DNA of 64,000 nt from Bordetella parapertussis (lineage in GTDB: Bacteria; Pseudomonadota; Gammaproteobacteria; Burkholderiales; Casimicrobiaceae), in the NCBI GenBank assembly GCA_943331295.2, contig CALQLA020000008.1, positions 1 to 64,000 of the forward strand, written 5' to 3'. Positions within the stretch are counted from its first letter, which is position 1. Every line of letters starts with the position of its first letter. Below the pieces are notes generated by a model. The model saw only the letters and a list, made by a program, of their open reading frames with translations. It did not search any database and was not told the origin of the DNA. Positions 25,640 to 35,708 of this stretch are shown piece after piece. Position numbers and translations under genes: made by a program.

Positions 25640-26704
25640 CTAGGGCGAGGCGGCGGCGAGCGCCGCCTCGCGCTCCGGCTTCGGCAGCTTCGCCAGCGCC
25701 TTCACGCGGTCGTAGAAGCGCGGCAGGTCCCCACCCTCGGCCGCCAGCAGCGCCCGGAACTGCGGGACGCGATTCTCGTAGAGGCCCGTGGCGGCGATCC
25801 CCGCATTGTTGGGGCCGGCGGCGAACCAGCGGTCGAACGCGGCCCCCGCATCCCAGCCGGCTTTCATCCTTTCGTAGTCGGCGCGCATCGCCGCGAACGC
25901 CGCAGCCTTGCCCGCGGCCTTGTCCGCGTCCGGCAGCCCGCTCGCGTAGAGCGCGGCGAGGCGCTCGCGGGTCCGGCCCGTCAGCGCGCGGAAATCGGCG
26001 CGCAGCCGGTCGGCGCGCTCGACGTCGCGTTCGAGGTCGCGGTGGTCGGGCCGGCCCCGCTGCGCCGCGAGCCAGCGCGCGAGCCCCGCCTCCTCCACCG
26101 CCACCGCGAACGACTCGTTGAACGCCGTGTCGTCCTTCACGTAGACGACCTGGTGCGCGAGCTCGTGGAACAGGAGGCGCGCGAGCTCGGGCTCGCGATA
26201 GCGGATGAAGGACGACAGCACCGGGTCGTCGAAGTAACCCAGCGTCGAGTAGGCCGGCACGCCGCCCACGTAGACGTCGTCGCCGGCGGCCGCCAGGCGC
26301 GCCGCCTCGGCGCGCGCGTCCGCCTCGACGAAATAGCCGCGGTAGTTGACGCAGCCCGCCACCGGAAAGCACCACTGCCGCGGCGCGAGCGAAAGCGCCG
26401 GCGCCGCGAACACGTTCCAGACCACGTACGGCCGGTCGAGGTCGACGTAGCGCGTGTAGCTGGCGTTGTCGGGGAGGGAGAGCTCCCGGCTCGCGAATTC
26501 GCGGATCGCCTTCGCCTTTTCGAGCCGCGCCTTGAGCGCCGCGTCGGGTGTGGTCGCCGCGACCTTGTCGATCGGCTCCGCCCGCACCAGCAGGTCGGCC
26601 TGGCCCGCAAAGCCCTGCCAGTAGTACTCGACGGTCGAGCACCCGCCGAGCATCGCCAGGAAGGCAGCGGCGAGCGCACCGCGCCCGATGTTGCGCGTGT
26701 GCAC
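25640..26704 (-). CDS. Predicted lipoprotein aminopeptidase (COG4324 type)
   Basis: A 354-residue predicted outer-membrane or periplasmic zinc peptidase. The signal sequence ends in a lipobox (AMLGGCST). The catalytic zinc motif HELAHQ occurs in [15 protein letters not shown], with an acidic [13 protein letters not shown] further on as a likely third ligand region. CNYRGYF and [16 protein letters not shown] are characteristic of this poorly studied family. Translation starts at GTG 26704, which overlaps the upstream aminotransferase stop codon by one base (TAGTG), so the two genes are coupled. The natural substrate is unknown. Confidence 0.85.
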   Translation of the reverse strand: MHTRNIGRGALAAAFLAMLGGCSTVEYYWQGFAGQADLLVRAEPIDKVAATTPDAALKARLEKAKAIREFASRELSLPDNASYTRYVDLDRPYVVWNVFAAPALSLAPRQWCFPVAGCVNYRGYFVEADARAEAARLAAAGDDVYVGGVPAYSTLGYFDDPVLSSFIRYREPELARLLFHELAHQVVYVKDDTAFNESFAVAVEEAGLARWLAAQRGRPDHRDLERDVERADRLRADFRALTGRTRERLAALYASGLPDADKAAGKAAAFAAMRADYERMKAGWDAGAAFDRWFAAGPNNAGIAATGLYENRVPQFRALLAAEGGDLPRFYDRVKALAKLPKPEREAALAAASP

Positions 26705-27834
26705 TAGCCGCGCCGCAGGAAGCGCGAGAGCCGCGCTACGCCGTCCTCGAGCTTCGCCATCTCGATCGTGTACGCGAAGCGCACGTGCGCGGCGGCGCGG
26801 TGCGTCCCGAAATCGATGCCCGGCGTGATCGCGACGCCGCAGCCTTCCAGCACCTCGCGGCAGAAGCGCTGGCTGTCCGCCGAGAAGCGGCTGCTGTCGG
26901 CGTAGACGAAGAAGCCGCCGGTCGGCAGCACGGGAATGCCGAAGCCCAGCTCCCGCAGCGCAGGCACCAGGAAATCCCGCCGCGCGCGAAAGGCCTCGCG
27001 CCGCGTTTCGAGCATGGCCAGCGTCTCCGGCAGGAAGCACGCGAGCGCGGCGCGCTGCGACACGGTCGCGGGCGAGATGTAGAGGTTCTGCGCGAGCTTC
27101 TCGAGGTCGCGCACGTGCCGCTCGGGCGCGACGATCCAGCCCAGGCGCCAGCCCGTCATGTTGAAGTATTTCGAAAAGCTCGACACCACGAAGAGGTCGT
27201 CGGCGTGGTCGCCGGCGAGGTCGAGCACCGACCGCGGCTCGCCGTCGTAGGACAGGCCGAGGTAGATCTCGTCGACGATCAGGCGGCCCTCGAGGCGCGC
27301 GACCGTCGCGGCGATGTCCGCCATCGCGGCCGGCGGCACCGTGGTACCGGTCGGGTTCGACGGCGACGCCAGCAGCACGCCGCGCGTGCCCGGCGTCCAG
27401 TTGCGCTCGATCAGGTCGGCCGACAACTGGTAGTTGGTGTCCGGCCCGACCGGCACGCCTACGGGATCGCCCTCGAACACGCGGACGAAATGCCGGTTGC
27501 ACGGATACCCGGGGTCGGACAGCAGGATGCGCTCGTCGCGGCCGACGAGCAGCGCCATCACCAGCATGATCGCGGCCGACGAGCCCGCCGTGACGATGAT
27601 GCGTTCCGGCGAGACCGTCACCCCGAAGCGCTCCGCGTAGTGCGCGGCGATCGCCTGCCGCAATTCCGGGATGCCCAGCGCCGACGTATAGTAGATGCCG
27701 CCACCGGCGAGCGCGGCGTGGGCGGCGGCGAGCACCGGTTCCGGCGTCGGGAAATCCGGCTCGCCGATCTCCATGTGGACGACGCTGCGCCCCGCGGCTT
27801 CGAGGGCGCGGGCCGCGGTCTGGACCTCCATCAC
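26704..27834 (-). CDS. Class I/II PLP-dependent aminotransferase
   Basis: At least 376 residues. Fold-type I marks are [35 protein letters not shown], the aspartate in [10 protein letters not shown] and the PLP lysine in [16 protein letters not shown]. It transfers amino groups between an amino acid and a 2-oxo acid, close to aspartate/alanine transaminases. The GTG at 27834 is the only standard start available. Conserved family residues (AQRVAAISPFH) continue in frame upstream to about 27880 without ATG, GTG or TTG; a CTG lies at 27894. The true start may be non-standard. Coupled to the aminopeptidase downstream. Confidence 0.88.
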   Translation of the reverse strand: MMEVQTAARALEAAGRSVVHMEIGEPDFPTPEPVLAAAHAALAGGGIYYTSALGIPELRQAIAAHYAERFGVTVSPERIIVTAGSSAAIMLVMALLVGRDERILLSDPGYPCNRHFVRVFEGDPVGVPVGPDTNYQLSADLIERNWTPGTRGVLLASPSNPTGTTVPPAAMADIAATVARLEGRLIVDEIYLGLSYDGEPRSVLDLAGDHADDLFVVSSFSKYFNMTGWRLGWIVAPERHVRDLEKLAQNLYISPATVSQRAALACFLPETLAMLETRREAFRARRDFLVPALRELGFGIPVLPTGGFFVYADSSRFSADSQRFCREVLEGCGVAITPGIDFGTHRAAAHVRFAYTIEMAKLEDGVARLSRFLRRG

Positions 27835-28014
27835 GTGAAAGGGCGAGATGGCGGCAACGCGTTGGGCGGTGGTGATGGGGAACTCCGTCGACAGTCGTAG
27901 GCCCGGGCGGCCCGAAAAGCGCTATTTTAATGCCTGTGCCCGATCCCCGGCGCGCACCGCGGCAACGTGCCGCGGGCGTTGCCGCCGGAAGACCCGCGGC
28001 GCATGGAGCATTCG

Positions 28015-28593
28015 ATGAGCCTGGCGGCACCCCCGCGCGCACCACAACAGCCAAGGCATGCCGGGTCCCGGACAGGCGCGGCGGCGCTGTCCCTGGTCGC
28101 GGCGATCGCCGCCGCGGTCGTTGCGCCGGTAGCCGCCGCGGGGGTCTTCAAGTGCACCGAGCAGGGCGGCTCGGTCGTCTACCAGGAAGCGCCCTGCCCA
28201 CCCGGACGGGAGCTGCGCAACTTCGACACCGATCCGCCGGACCTGTCGGTGATTCCCCCGCGGCTGGTGCCTGTAACCCCGGCGACATCGACGACACCCC
28301 CGGCGCCGGCCGCCGCCGCCAAGCCGCCCAGGGACACCCGGACGATCGACGGCGACAAGGCCCCCGGCAAGGCGAACGGCGACGGCGCCGCGCGCAAGTT
28401 CGTGCGCCAGGGCATGACCGAGGCCGAGGTCATCGCCAAGCTCGGGCGGCCGGACGCCACGGCCGGCGGCAGCAAGCAGCAGCAGACGCGGTGGTCCTAC
28501 CTCCCCACGCCCGACGACCCCGACACCGTCACCACGATCACCTTCGCCGGCGGCACGGTGTCCGACATCACGCGCAAGGTCATCAAGCGATAA
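28015..28593 (+). CDS. DUF4124-domain exported protein
   Basis: 192 residues. A hydrophobic signal segment (about 26-45) is followed by the DUF4124 motif [19 protein letters not shown] with its two cysteines. A Pro/Ala/Thr-rich linker leads to a C-terminal about 60-residue part ([17 protein letters not shown] ... WSYLP ... [13 protein letters not shown]) resembling BamE/SmpA-like domains. Function unknown; the domain pair is common in betaproteobacterial envelope proteins. ATG 28015 was chosen because GGAG at 28005-28008 lies 7 bases upstream. Its stop overlaps the dtd start (TAATG). Confidence 0.82.
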   Translation: MSLAAPPRAPQQPRHAGSRTGAAALSLVAAIAAAVVAPVAAAGVFKCTEQGGSVVYQEAPCPPGRELRNFDTDPPDLSVIPPRLVPVTPATSTTPPAPAAAAKPPRDTRTIDGDKAPGKANGDGAARKFVRQGMTEAEVIAKLGRPDATAGGSKQQQTRWSYLPTPDDPDTVTTITFAGGTVSDITRKVIKR

Positions 28594-29045
28594 TGCGCGC
28601 GCTGATCCAGCGCGTGCGCGAGGCGTCGGTCACCGTCGACGGCGCGCGCATCGCCGCGATCCGGCAGGGTCTCGTGGTGCTGGCCGGCGTCGCGGCCGAC
28701 GACAGCGACGACGATCGCGACTGGCTTGCCCGCAAGGTCGTCGCGCTGCGCATCTTCGGCGACGACGCCGGCGTGATGAACCGGTCGGTGGCCGACACCG
28801 GCGGCGAGCTGCTCGTCGTCAGCCAGTTCACGCTGTACGCATCGACGAAGAAAGGCAGCCGGCCGTCGTGGTCGGGCGCCGCGCCGCCGGACATCGCGCA
28901 GCCGAAGTTCGACGCCCTGGTGGCGGCGCTCTGCGCCGCCCTCGGCCGGCCGGTTGCGACAGGGATCTTCGGCGCCGACATGCAGGTTGCGCTCGTCAAC
29001 GACGGTCCCGTAACGATCTGGCTCGACTCCCGCGCCCGGGAGTGA
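28593..29045 (+). CDS. dtd: D-aminoacyl-tRNA deacylase
   Basis: A 150-residue enzyme that removes D-amino acids, and glycine from tRNA-Ala, mischarged on tRNAs, keeping translation homochiral. It begins [17 protein letters not shown]. The catalytic SQFTLYAST and the cross-subunit cis-Gly-Pro motif NDGPVT are intact. Length matches the family (about 145-150). The ATG overlaps the upstream stop as TAATG, so it is translated together with the DUF4124 gene. It is convergent with the MscS-type gene. Confidence 0.97.
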   Translation: MRALIQRVREASVTVDGARIAAIRQGLVVLAGVAADDSDDDRDWLARKVVALRIFGDDAGVMNRSVADTGGELLVVSQFTLYASTKKGSRPSWSGAAPPDIAQPKFDALVAALCAALGRPVATGIFGADMQVALVNDGPVTIWLDSRARE

Positions 29046-29089
29046 GCCCCGCAGTGCCGCGCCGCCGTCGTAGCCCGGAAATTGTACGG

Positions 29090-30787
29090 TCAGCGTGCCG
29101 GCGGCGGCGGCGCTTCCCCCGGTGGCACGTGCCACCGCTCCGGCGGCACCAGCACCGCGTGCTCCGGCTGCGAGAAGAAGTGCGGCGACATGATCTGCAC
29201 GCCGGCCTCGTTGAACGCATCCTGGATGTGCCCGTGCAGCAGCGACAGTATCGGTGCCCGCTCGATCGGCCGGTCGACGTACGTGAAGAGCTCGTACTCG
29301 ACGTAGAAATCCTGCAGTCCGCGCTGGTAGACGAACGGCGCCGGATCGCGGCGGAGGCCCGCGGTGCGGCCGGCGGCGGCGACCAGCAGCGCGTGCACCT
29401 GCCGCCACGGCGCGTCGTAGCCGATCGTCACCTTGGTCGACAGCATCGTGCCCCGCGCGCCGCCCAGCTTCGAGTAGTTGTGGATCGCGTTGCCGACCAG
29501 GAGCGAGTTCGGAATCGTCACTTCCTCGTTCCGCATCGTGACGATCTTGGTGGCCAGCGCGCCGATCTCCGACACCACGCCCTCGATGCCGTGCACGGTC
29601 ACGTAATCCCCCTTCCGCAGCGCGCGCGAATAGATCACGACGAGGCCGCTCATCAGCTGCGTGACGAGCCCGCTCGAGCCGAGGGAGATCACGAGGCCGA
29701 ACAGCACCGACAGCCCCTTGAACGCCAGGCTGTCCGAGCCGGGGATGAACGGATAAGCGACGACCAGCCCCAGCGTCCAGACCACGACGGTCGTGAGCCG
29801 GCGGGTGGCGCTGACAGTGTCCGGGTGCATGAACGGCACCTGCGTCTGCCCGGCCTGCACGCGCCGGAAGAACTCCCCGAGCAGGTCGACCACCGCGCGG
29901 GTGACGAACAGCACGACGACGACCGTGACGAGGCCCGGGACCGACGCCAGCGCGCCGCCGGCGAGCCATTGCAGCAGCCCCTGGACGAACTCCGCCAGCC
30001 GGTCGCCCAGGGGCTGCGTCAGCGGGAACTGCGCGAGGTCGAACGCGAGCCAGCCGTAGACGAGCGACAGCACCAGCGCCCAGCGGCCGAGCTGCATCAG
30101 GCGGATGACCAGGCCGGCGACGTACTCCTCCCACCGCACGCTCTTCTCGCTCGCGGCGAGCGCCGCCCGCTTGCGCTCCAGCCAGCCGATCACCTTCCGG
30201 CCCAGCAAGTGCAGCACCCAGATCAGCGCCGCGACGATCAGCGTGGCCGCCGCCGAATACGCCGCGCCCTCCAGCAGCACGGGGAGTCGCCTCTGCTCGA
30301 GCTTGGCAGCGATGGCGCCGGCGAGCGCGGCGCGCGACTTCTCGGCGGTGAGCGCCAGCGTCGTCTTGTCCTCGGGGTCGAGGTCGGCTTCGAGCAGCGA
30401 GAAGATCCGGGTATCGCCGATCAGGATCGAGAATCCGTGCAGCTCGCCCAGGGTCACTGGCAGCGCGACGACGGGCAGGCGCATCATCGGCTCGTCGAGC
30501 TGCTCGAAGCGCTTGTGCGCCCGCTCGGCGCGCGACTCCGGCAGGTAGCCCAGCAGCTCCGCGCGGAACACGGCGATCTCGCGATTGGCGATGCTGAGCG
30601 TGGCCACCTCGGGCTTTGTCCGCTCGGCCGCGCCCTGCGCCGGCGTCGCCGCCAGCAGCAGCAGCGCGAGGAATGCGAGCGCGACCACGACGACCCGCCG
30701 CGCGAGGCGAGGGTCCCGCGGCGCGCCGGCGCCCGACCGGCCGCGGCGTTCGGGGGGACAGCTGGCGGCGTGAAGGATGGCGATCAT
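29090..30787 (-). CDS. MscS-family mechanosensitive ion channel
   Basis: 565 residues. A signal-like hydrophobic segment (about 31-52) and a periplasmic N-domain of about 110 residues precede several membrane helices (about 160-370). The MscS pore and beta domain follow: GSSGLVTQLMSGLVVIYSRALRKGDYVTV, then GVVSEIGALATKIVTMRNEEVTIPNS. It releases solutes during osmotic downshock. The C-terminus is Pro-rich (PPGEAPPPPAR). It starts 35 bases after the uxaC stop on the same strand, so it may be read through from the hexuronate operon. Confidence 0.93.
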   Translation of the reverse strand: MIAILHAASCPPERRGRSGAGAPRDPRLARRVVVVALAFLALLLLAATPAQGAAERTKPEVATLSIANREIAVFRAELLGYLPESRAERAHKRFEQLDEPMMRLPVVALPVTLGELHGFSILIGDTRIFSLLEADLDPEDKTTLALTAEKSRAALAGAIAAKLEQRRLPVLLEGAAYSAAATLIVAALIWVLHLLGRKVIGWLERKRAALAASEKSVRWEEYVAGLVIRLMQLGRWALVLSLVYGWLAFDLAQFPLTQPLGDRLAEFVQGLLQWLAGGALASVPGLVTVVVVLFVTRAVVDLLGEFFRRVQAGQTQVPFMHPDTVSATRRLTTVVVWTLGLVVAYPFIPGSDSLAFKGLSVLFGLVISLGSSGLVTQLMSGLVVIYSRALRKGDYVTVHGIEGVVSEIGALATKIVTMRNEEVTIPNSLLVGNAIHNYSKLGGARGTMLSTKVTIGYDAPWRQVHALLVAAAGRTAGLRRDPAPFVYQRGLQDFYVEYELFTYVDRPIERAPILSLLHGHIQDAFNEAGVQIMSPHFFSQPEHAVLVPPERWHVPPGEAPPPPAR

Positions 30788-30822
30788 GGTTGCGGTAGCA
30801 CCCGCCGCCGCCCCGGCGCCGC

Positions 30823-32235
30823 CTACAGGCGGTAGGCGCGCTTGGCCAGGCGGTAGGCGAGTTCCGGCGCGAGTTCGAAGGCCTCATCTTCGCCGATCTT
30901 GTGCTCGACGACCAGTGTGGCGAGGAAGCGACAGTCCATCCGCCGCGCGACGTCGTGACGCGCGGGAATCGACAGGAACGCCCGGGTGTCGTCGTTGAAG
31001 CCGACGGTGTTGTAGAAGCCCGCCGTCTCGGTGACCTGCTCGCGGAAGCGCTGCATGCCCTCGGGGCTGTCGTGGAACCACCACGACGGGCCGAGCCGGA
31101 GGACCGGATAGTGCCCGGCCAGCGGCGCCAGCTCGCGGGCGTAGCTGGTCTCGTCCAGGGTGAACAGGATGATCGTCAGCTTGGGCTCGTTGCCGAAGCG
31201 GTCGAGCAGCGGCTTCAGCGCCTGCGCATAGTCGGTGCGGGTGGGGATGTCGGCGCCCTTGTCGCGGCCGAACATGCGCTGGACGTGCGGGTTGTGGTTG
31301 CGGAACGAGCCCGGGTGGATCTGCATCACCAGCCCGTCGTCGAGGCTCATCCGCGCCATCTCGGTCAGCATCTGGCCGCGGAACTGCTCGGCCTCGTCGC
31401 GCGACGCGGTGCCGGCGAGCGCGCGGTCGAGCAGGCGCTGGCAGTCGGTCGCCGTGAGGTCGCAGGTGCGCGCCGTCGGGTGGCCGTGGTCGGTCGACGT
31501 CGCGCCCATCGCGCGGAAGAACACCCGCCGGTTGCGGTGCGCCGCGAGATAGCCGTTCCACGTCGCCGTGTTCTCGCCGGTGATCTCGCCCAGCTTCAGC
31601 ACGTTGGCGCGGAAGCCGTCGAACTCGGGGTCGACCACCGGGTCGGGCCGGTAGGCGGTGACGACGCGGCCGTTCCAGCCCGATGCCCTGATCTTCTGGT
31701 GGTGCACGAGGGGATCGAGCGGCGACTCGGTGGTGGCGATCACCTCGATGTTGAAGCGCTCGTACAGCGCGCGCGGGCGGAACTCGGGCGTCGCGAGGCA
31801 CGCGTTGATCCGGTCGAACACGCGGTCGGCGGATTCGGCCGTGAGCCGCTCGCGGATGCCGAAGCCCTCGTGGAACGCGTGGTCGAGCCACAGCCGCGTC
31901 GGCGTGCCGCGGAACAGGTGGTAGCGCTCGGCGAAAAGGCGCCAGATGGCGCGGGAGTCCTTCGCGACCGGGCCGCCGTCGGCGCGCGGGATGCCGAGGT
32001 CCTCGAGCGCGATGCCCTGGCTGTAGAGCATCCGGAACACGTAGTGGTCGGGCGTGATGAAGAGCGCCGACGCATCCGGGAAGGGCGTGTCGTCGGCGTA
32101 CCACTGCGGGTCGGTGTGGCCGTGCGGGCTGACGATCGGCAGGTCCTTCACGGTGGCGTAGAGGCGCCGCGCGACGTCGCGGGTGGCGGGGTCGGCGGGG
32201 AACAGGCGGTCGGGATGGAGTTCGAGCGCAATCAT
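30823..32235 (-). CDS. uxaC: Glucuronate isomerase
   Basis: A 470-residue cytoplasmic isomerase converting D-glucuronate to D-fructuronate (and galacturonate to tagaturonate), the first step of the hexuronate pathway. The amidohydrolase-type metal motif SPHGHTDP is near residue 36. Other family motifs are VEVIATTESPLDPL-like (IEVIATTESPLDPL) and RLGPSWWFHDSPEGM. Length matches the family at about 470. It lies 40 bases downstream of the fructuronate reductase-type gene and is the last metabolic gene of the TRAP-uxu operon controlled by the GntR regulator. Confidence 0.96.
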   Translation of the reverse strand: MIALELHPDRLFPADPATRDVARRLYATVKDLPIVSPHGHTDPQWYADDTPFPDASALFITPDHYVFRMLYSQGIALEDLGIPRADGGPVAKDSRAIWRLFAERYHLFRGTPTRLWLDHAFHEGFGIRERLTAESADRVFDRINACLATPEFRPRALYERFNIEVIATTESPLDPLVHHQKIRASGWNGRVVTAYRPDPVVDPEFDGFRANVLKLGEITGENTATWNGYLAAHRNRRVFFRAMGATSTDHGHPTARTCDLTATDCQRLLDRALAGTASRDEAEQFRGQMLTEMARMSLDDGLVMQIHPGSFRNHNPHVQRMFGRDKGADIPTRTDYAQALKPLLDRFGNEPKLTIILFTLDETSYARELAPLAGHYPVLRLGPSWWFHDSPEGMQRFREQVTETAGFYNTVGFNDDTRAFLSIPARHDVARRMDCRFLATLVVEHKIGEDEAFELAPELAYRLAKRAYRL

Positions 32236-32275
32236 GGTGTCGGCTTTCGAGGAAGGTGAGCGGGGAACCGATGTC

Positions 32276-33757
32276 TCATGCCGCGACGGCGCGCGCGACG
32301 GTGCGGTCGGCGCCGTCTGCGTACAGGGCGGCGAGCCAGTCGCCGACGGCGCCGGCGAAGCGGCGGTCGTGCGCGAGGTCGTCGCCGAACACCGCGGTCA
32401 GCCCGAGCAGGCCCCGCGCCAGCGCGGCGGGGTCGCCGGGGTGTGCCGCGGCGATCCCGGCGAAGCGTCCCGCGAGCGGGTCGGAGACCTTGATCGGTGC
32501 GCCGCGCTCGTCGACGCCGGCCACGTAGCGCATCCAGCCGGCGACCGCCAGCGCGGTGAGCGCCACGGGCCGGCCGGCCGCGAGGTTCTCGCGCGCCGTC
32601 GCGAGGAGACGTTGCGGCAGCTTCTGCGAGCCGTCCATCGCGATCTGCTGCGTGCGATGCGGCAGCGCCGGGTTGCCGAAGCGCTCGACCAGCGCCTCGC
32701 GATAGGCCGGGAGGTCGACGCCCGCGGGCAGGCCGAGCGTCGGCGTTACCTCGTCCGCCATCAGCCGGCGCATGTAGGCGGCGAAATGCGGCACGCCCGC
32801 GACCTGGTAGATGTAGTCGTGGCCGGCGAGGAAGCCGAGATACGCGAACGCCGAATGGCTGGCGTTGAGGAGCCGCAGCTTCATCGCCTCGAACGGCGCG
32901 ACGTCGGCGACGAACTGCGCGCCCCCGCGCTCCCAGGCCGGTCGCGGCGTGGCGAAGGCATCCTCGATCACCCACTGCCGGAACGGCTCGTACACGACGG
33001 GCGCGGCATCCGCGATGCCGAGCGCGGCGTCGTTGTCGGCGATGTCGGCGTCCGTCGTCGCGGGCACGATGCGGTCGACCATCGTCGACGGGAACGCGAC
33101 GTTGGCGGCGATCCAGCGCGCGAGCGTCGGGTCCACCGCGTCGGCGAAGGCCGTGACGATGCCGGCCAGCACCTTCCCGTTGTGCGGCAGGTTGTCGCAG
33201 CAGACGACCGACAGCGGTCCCGCGTTCGCCGCCCGCCGGGCCGCGAACGCCGCCGCCAGGAGGCCCACCACGCTCACCGGGGCGTCGCGATGCGCGAGAT
33301 CGTGGACGATGTCCGGATGCGCGGGGTCGAGGCGGCCGGTCGCCGGATCGTGGCAGTACCCCTTCTCCGTCACCGTCAGCGACACGATCCGCGTGGCGGG
33401 ATCGGCGAGACGGGCGTCGACGCGGGCCCGCTCGTCGCCCAGGAACAGCACCTCGCGCACGCTGCCGACGATGCGGCGGCGCACGCCGGCGCGGCTCTTC
33501 TCCACGCCGGTGTAGAGCCCGTCCTGCGGCGCCATCCGGTCGCGGACGTCGGGGCTCCTCAAGCTCACGCCGCAGATGCCCCACGCGCCGCCGTCGGCCG
33601 CGACGGCGTCGTCGGTGTAGATCGCCTGGTGGGCGCGGTGGAAGGCGCCGATGCCGAGATGGACGATGCCGACCGGCAGCGACGCCGGATCGTAGCGCGG
33701 TACCTCCACGCTCGCGGGCAGGGAAGGCAGTGCGGTGCGGCTGAGCGGAAGCGGCAT
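32276..33757 (-). CDS. Mannitol dehydrogenase-family fructuronate reductase
   Basis: A 493-residue polyol-specific long-chain dehydrogenase. The NAD site is GIVHLGIGAFHRAHQAIYTDD. The catalytic signature KLRLLNASHSAFAYLGFLAGHDYI has the essential Lys, Asn and His. The family includes mannitol dehydrogenase, D-mannonate oxidoreductase (uxuB) and tagaturonate reductase. Next to uxaC and a TRAP importer, reduction of D-fructuronate to D-mannonate is the most likely role. The following dehydratase (uxuA) and the KDG kinase and aldolase are not in the window, so they must be elsewhere. Confidence 0.88.
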   Translation of the reverse strand: MPLPLSRTALPSLPASVEVPRYDPASLPVGIVHLGIGAFHRAHQAIYTDDAVAADGGAWGICGVSLRSPDVRDRMAPQDGLYTGVEKSRAGVRRRIVGSVREVLFLGDERARVDARLADPATRIVSLTVTEKGYCHDPATGRLDPAHPDIVHDLAHRDAPVSVVGLLAAAFAARRAANAGPLSVVCCDNLPHNGKVLAGIVTAFADAVDPTLARWIAANVAFPSTMVDRIVPATTDADIADNDAALGIADAAPVVYEPFRQWVIEDAFATPRPAWERGGAQFVADVAPFEAMKLRLLNASHSAFAYLGFLAGHDYIYQVAGVPHFAAYMRRLMADEVTPTLGLPAGVDLPAYREALVERFGNPALPHRTQQIAMDGSQKLPQRLLATARENLAAGRPVALTALAVAGWMRYVAGVDERGAPIKVSDPLAGRFAGIAAAHPGDPAALARGLLGLTAVFGDDLAHDRRFAGAVGDWLAALYADGADRTVARAVAA

Positions 33758-33826
33758 GGGAGTCGGGGGTCGAAGGCGGCCGACTGTCGCCCGCCGCGCG
33801 TGATCAGGGGATGCGCGGCGGCGACG

Positions 33827-35122
33827 CTACCTGGGCATCATGTAGCCGGCGGCGGTCGGCAGCCACAGCGAGAACGCGGGGATGTAGGTGACGATCATCA
33901 GCGCCGCGGTCAGCGACAGGTAGAACGGCGCGATCGTGCGCATCACCTGCTCGACCGAAATCTCGCCGATCGCGCAGCCGACGAACTGCGTGGTCCCCAC
34001 CGGCGGCGTGTTGAGGCCCAGCGCGCAGTTGATCAGCAGCATCATGCCGAACTGGACCGGGTCCATCCCGTACTGCATGCAGATCGGCAGGAAGATCGGC
34101 GTGCAGATCAGGATCGTCGCCGCCATGTCGAGGAACGTGCCCAGCAGGAACAGGATGATGTTGACCAGCATGAATATCACCCAAGGCGTGCTCGTGAGCT
34201 TCGACAGCGCAGCGCCGGTGACCTCGGCGACGCTGTAGAGGCTCATCAGGTAGCCCAGCGTGGCCGACACGCCGATCAGCAGCAGCACCACGCCGGTCTT
34301 CTTCACCGCCCGCGCCGCCGCCTTGAGGAAATCGTCCCACGACAGGCTGCGATAGACGAACACGGTGATGAGCAGCGCGTAGAGCACCGCGACGGATGCC
34401 GACTCGGTCGCAGTGAACACGCCGGACAGGATGCCGACGACGATGATGACGGCGACGAAGAGGCCGGGCAGCGCCGCGGCGGCCGAGTGGGCGACGATCG
34501 ACCAGCCGGGGAACGTGCCGGCCGGATAGCCGCGCTTGATCGCGACCAGGTAGGCGGCGACCAGGTTGCAGACGGTCAGCACCACCGCCGGCGCCAGCCC
34601 GGCGAGGATCAGCGCGGCGATCGAGACCTTGCCGCCGGCCGCCAGCGAATAGATGATCATGTTGTGGCTGGTCGGCATCAGCGCGCCGACCAGCGCCGCG
34701 TGCGTGGTCACGTTGACCGCGTAGTCGGCGTCGTAGCCTTCCTTCTTCATCATCGGGATCATCACGGCGCCCATCGCCGAGACGTCGGCGACCGGCGAGC
34801 CCGACACGCCGCCGAAGAGCGTGCAGGCGACGACGTTCGACATGCCGAGCCCGCCGCGGACGTGCCCGACGAGGCTGTTGGCGAGGTCGACGATGCGCTT
34901 CGCGATGCCGCCGTAGAGCATCAGCTCGCCGGCGAAGATGAAGAACGGGATCGCGAGAAACGAGAAGACCGTCATCCCCGAGACCATGCGGCCGAACACC
35001 ACCGCCACCGGCAGGCCCTCGTACAGGATCGTGACGACGGCCGACAGGCCGATCGCGAACGCGACGGGAACGCCCAGCACCAGCAGCGCGAGGAAGACGA
35101 CGGAGAGTATGGTCAGTGCCAT
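33827..35122 (-). CDS. TRAP transporter large membrane subunit (DctM)
   Basis: A 431-residue integral membrane protein with about 11-12 helices. DctM family marks are AIPFFIFAGELMLYGGIAKR, FGGVSGSPVADVSAMGAVMIP and LNTPPVGTTQFVGCAIG. It forms the sodium- or proton-coupled channel for the substrate presented by DctP. GGAGG lies about 10 bases before the ATG. In the operon it follows DctQ by 37 bases and precedes the dehydrogenase gene by 69 bases. Gene context suggests a hexuronate substrate. Confidence 0.95.
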   Translation of the reverse strand: MALTILSVVFLALLVLGVPVAFAIGLSAVVTILYEGLPVAVVFGRMVSGMTVFSFLAIPFFIFAGELMLYGGIAKRIVDLANSLVGHVRGGLGMSNVVACTLFGGVSGSPVADVSAMGAVMIPMMKKEGYDADYAVNVTTHAALVGALMPTSHNMIIYSLAAGGKVSIAALILAGLAPAVVLTVCNLVAAYLVAIKRGYPAGTFPGWSIVAHSAAAALPGLFVAVIIVVGILSGVFTATESASVAVLYALLITVFVYRSLSWDDFLKAAARAVKKTGVVLLLIGVSATLGYLMSLYSVAEVTGAALSKLTSTPWVIFMLVNIILFLLGTFLDMAATILICTPIFLPICMQYGMDPVQFGMMLLINCALGLNTPPVGTTQFVGCAIGEISVEQVMRTIAPFYLSLTAALMIVTYIPAFSLWLPTAAGYMMPR

Positions 35123-35159
35123 GGCGCGATCGCCTCCATGCAGCCCGGGGGCGGGCCGG

Positions 35160-35648
35160 TCAGTACCACGACGGAATCACTTCCTCGCCCTTGACCAGCG
35201 CGATGATGTGCTCGATGGAGAACAGGACGATCAGCACCCCGGCGACGGCCACCGGCACGTGGTTGAGGCCCTCGGGGATGCCCAGCGTGGGGATCTTGTA
35301 GCCCATCACCGACTCGGCGAGGATGGTGCCCTGCCACGCCATCATCGCGCCGAACAGCGCGGAGAGAAGGTGGATGACGATCTCGAGCTTGTACCGCAGC
35401 TCGGCCGACACCCACACCAGCAGCGACTCCATGCCGATGTGGCCCGCGTCGCGGACGCCCACGGCCGCGCCCAGCATCGTGACCCAGAGCACCAGTACCA
35501 GTGCCAGCGCCTCGGCCCAGGTCGGCGTGTCGTTGAGGACATAGCGCCCGAAGACCTGGAGCAGGACGCAGCAGACGATGACCAGGAGACCGATCACCGC
35601 GACGACCATGCAGAACTTCGCCAGTGCGGCGTTGAACCGGGTGAACAT
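35160..35648 (-). CDS. TRAP transporter small membrane subunit (DctQ)
   Basis: 162 residues with four predicted membrane helices and the DctQ pattern (VFGRYVLNDTPTWAEALALVLVLWVTMLGAA, then GHIGMESLL). It supports DctM in the importer. It lies 60 bases downstream of the dctP stop; that gap contains a strong GC hairpin. TRAP receptors are needed in excess over the membrane subunits, and the hairpin may reduce read-through into dctQM. Confidence 0.93.
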   Translation of the reverse strand: MFTRFNAALAKFCMVVAVIGLLVIVCCVLLQVFGRYVLNDTPTWAEALALVLVLWVTMLGAAVGVRDAGHIGMESLLVWVSAELRYKLEIVIHLLSALFGAMMAWQGTILAESVMGYKIPTLGIPEGLNHVPVAVAGVLIVLFSIEHIIALVKGEEVIPSWY

Positions 35649-35673
35649 GGGCAGGACCTCGCTACGTGAAACC

Positions 35674-35694
35674 GCCCGGGGTTTGGCCCCGGGC
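35674..35694 (-). promoter_or_regulatory. Intercistronic hairpin between dctP and dctQM
   Basis: An eight-base-pair GC stem (GCCCGGGG at 35674-35681 paired with CCCCGGGC at 35687-35694) with a 5-base loop lies in the 60-base gap between dctP and dctQ. There is no U-tract, so it is more likely an attenuating or 3'-protecting structure than a full terminator. Confidence 0.6.
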
Positions 35695-35708
35695 GGCGGT
35701 TTGGCGGA

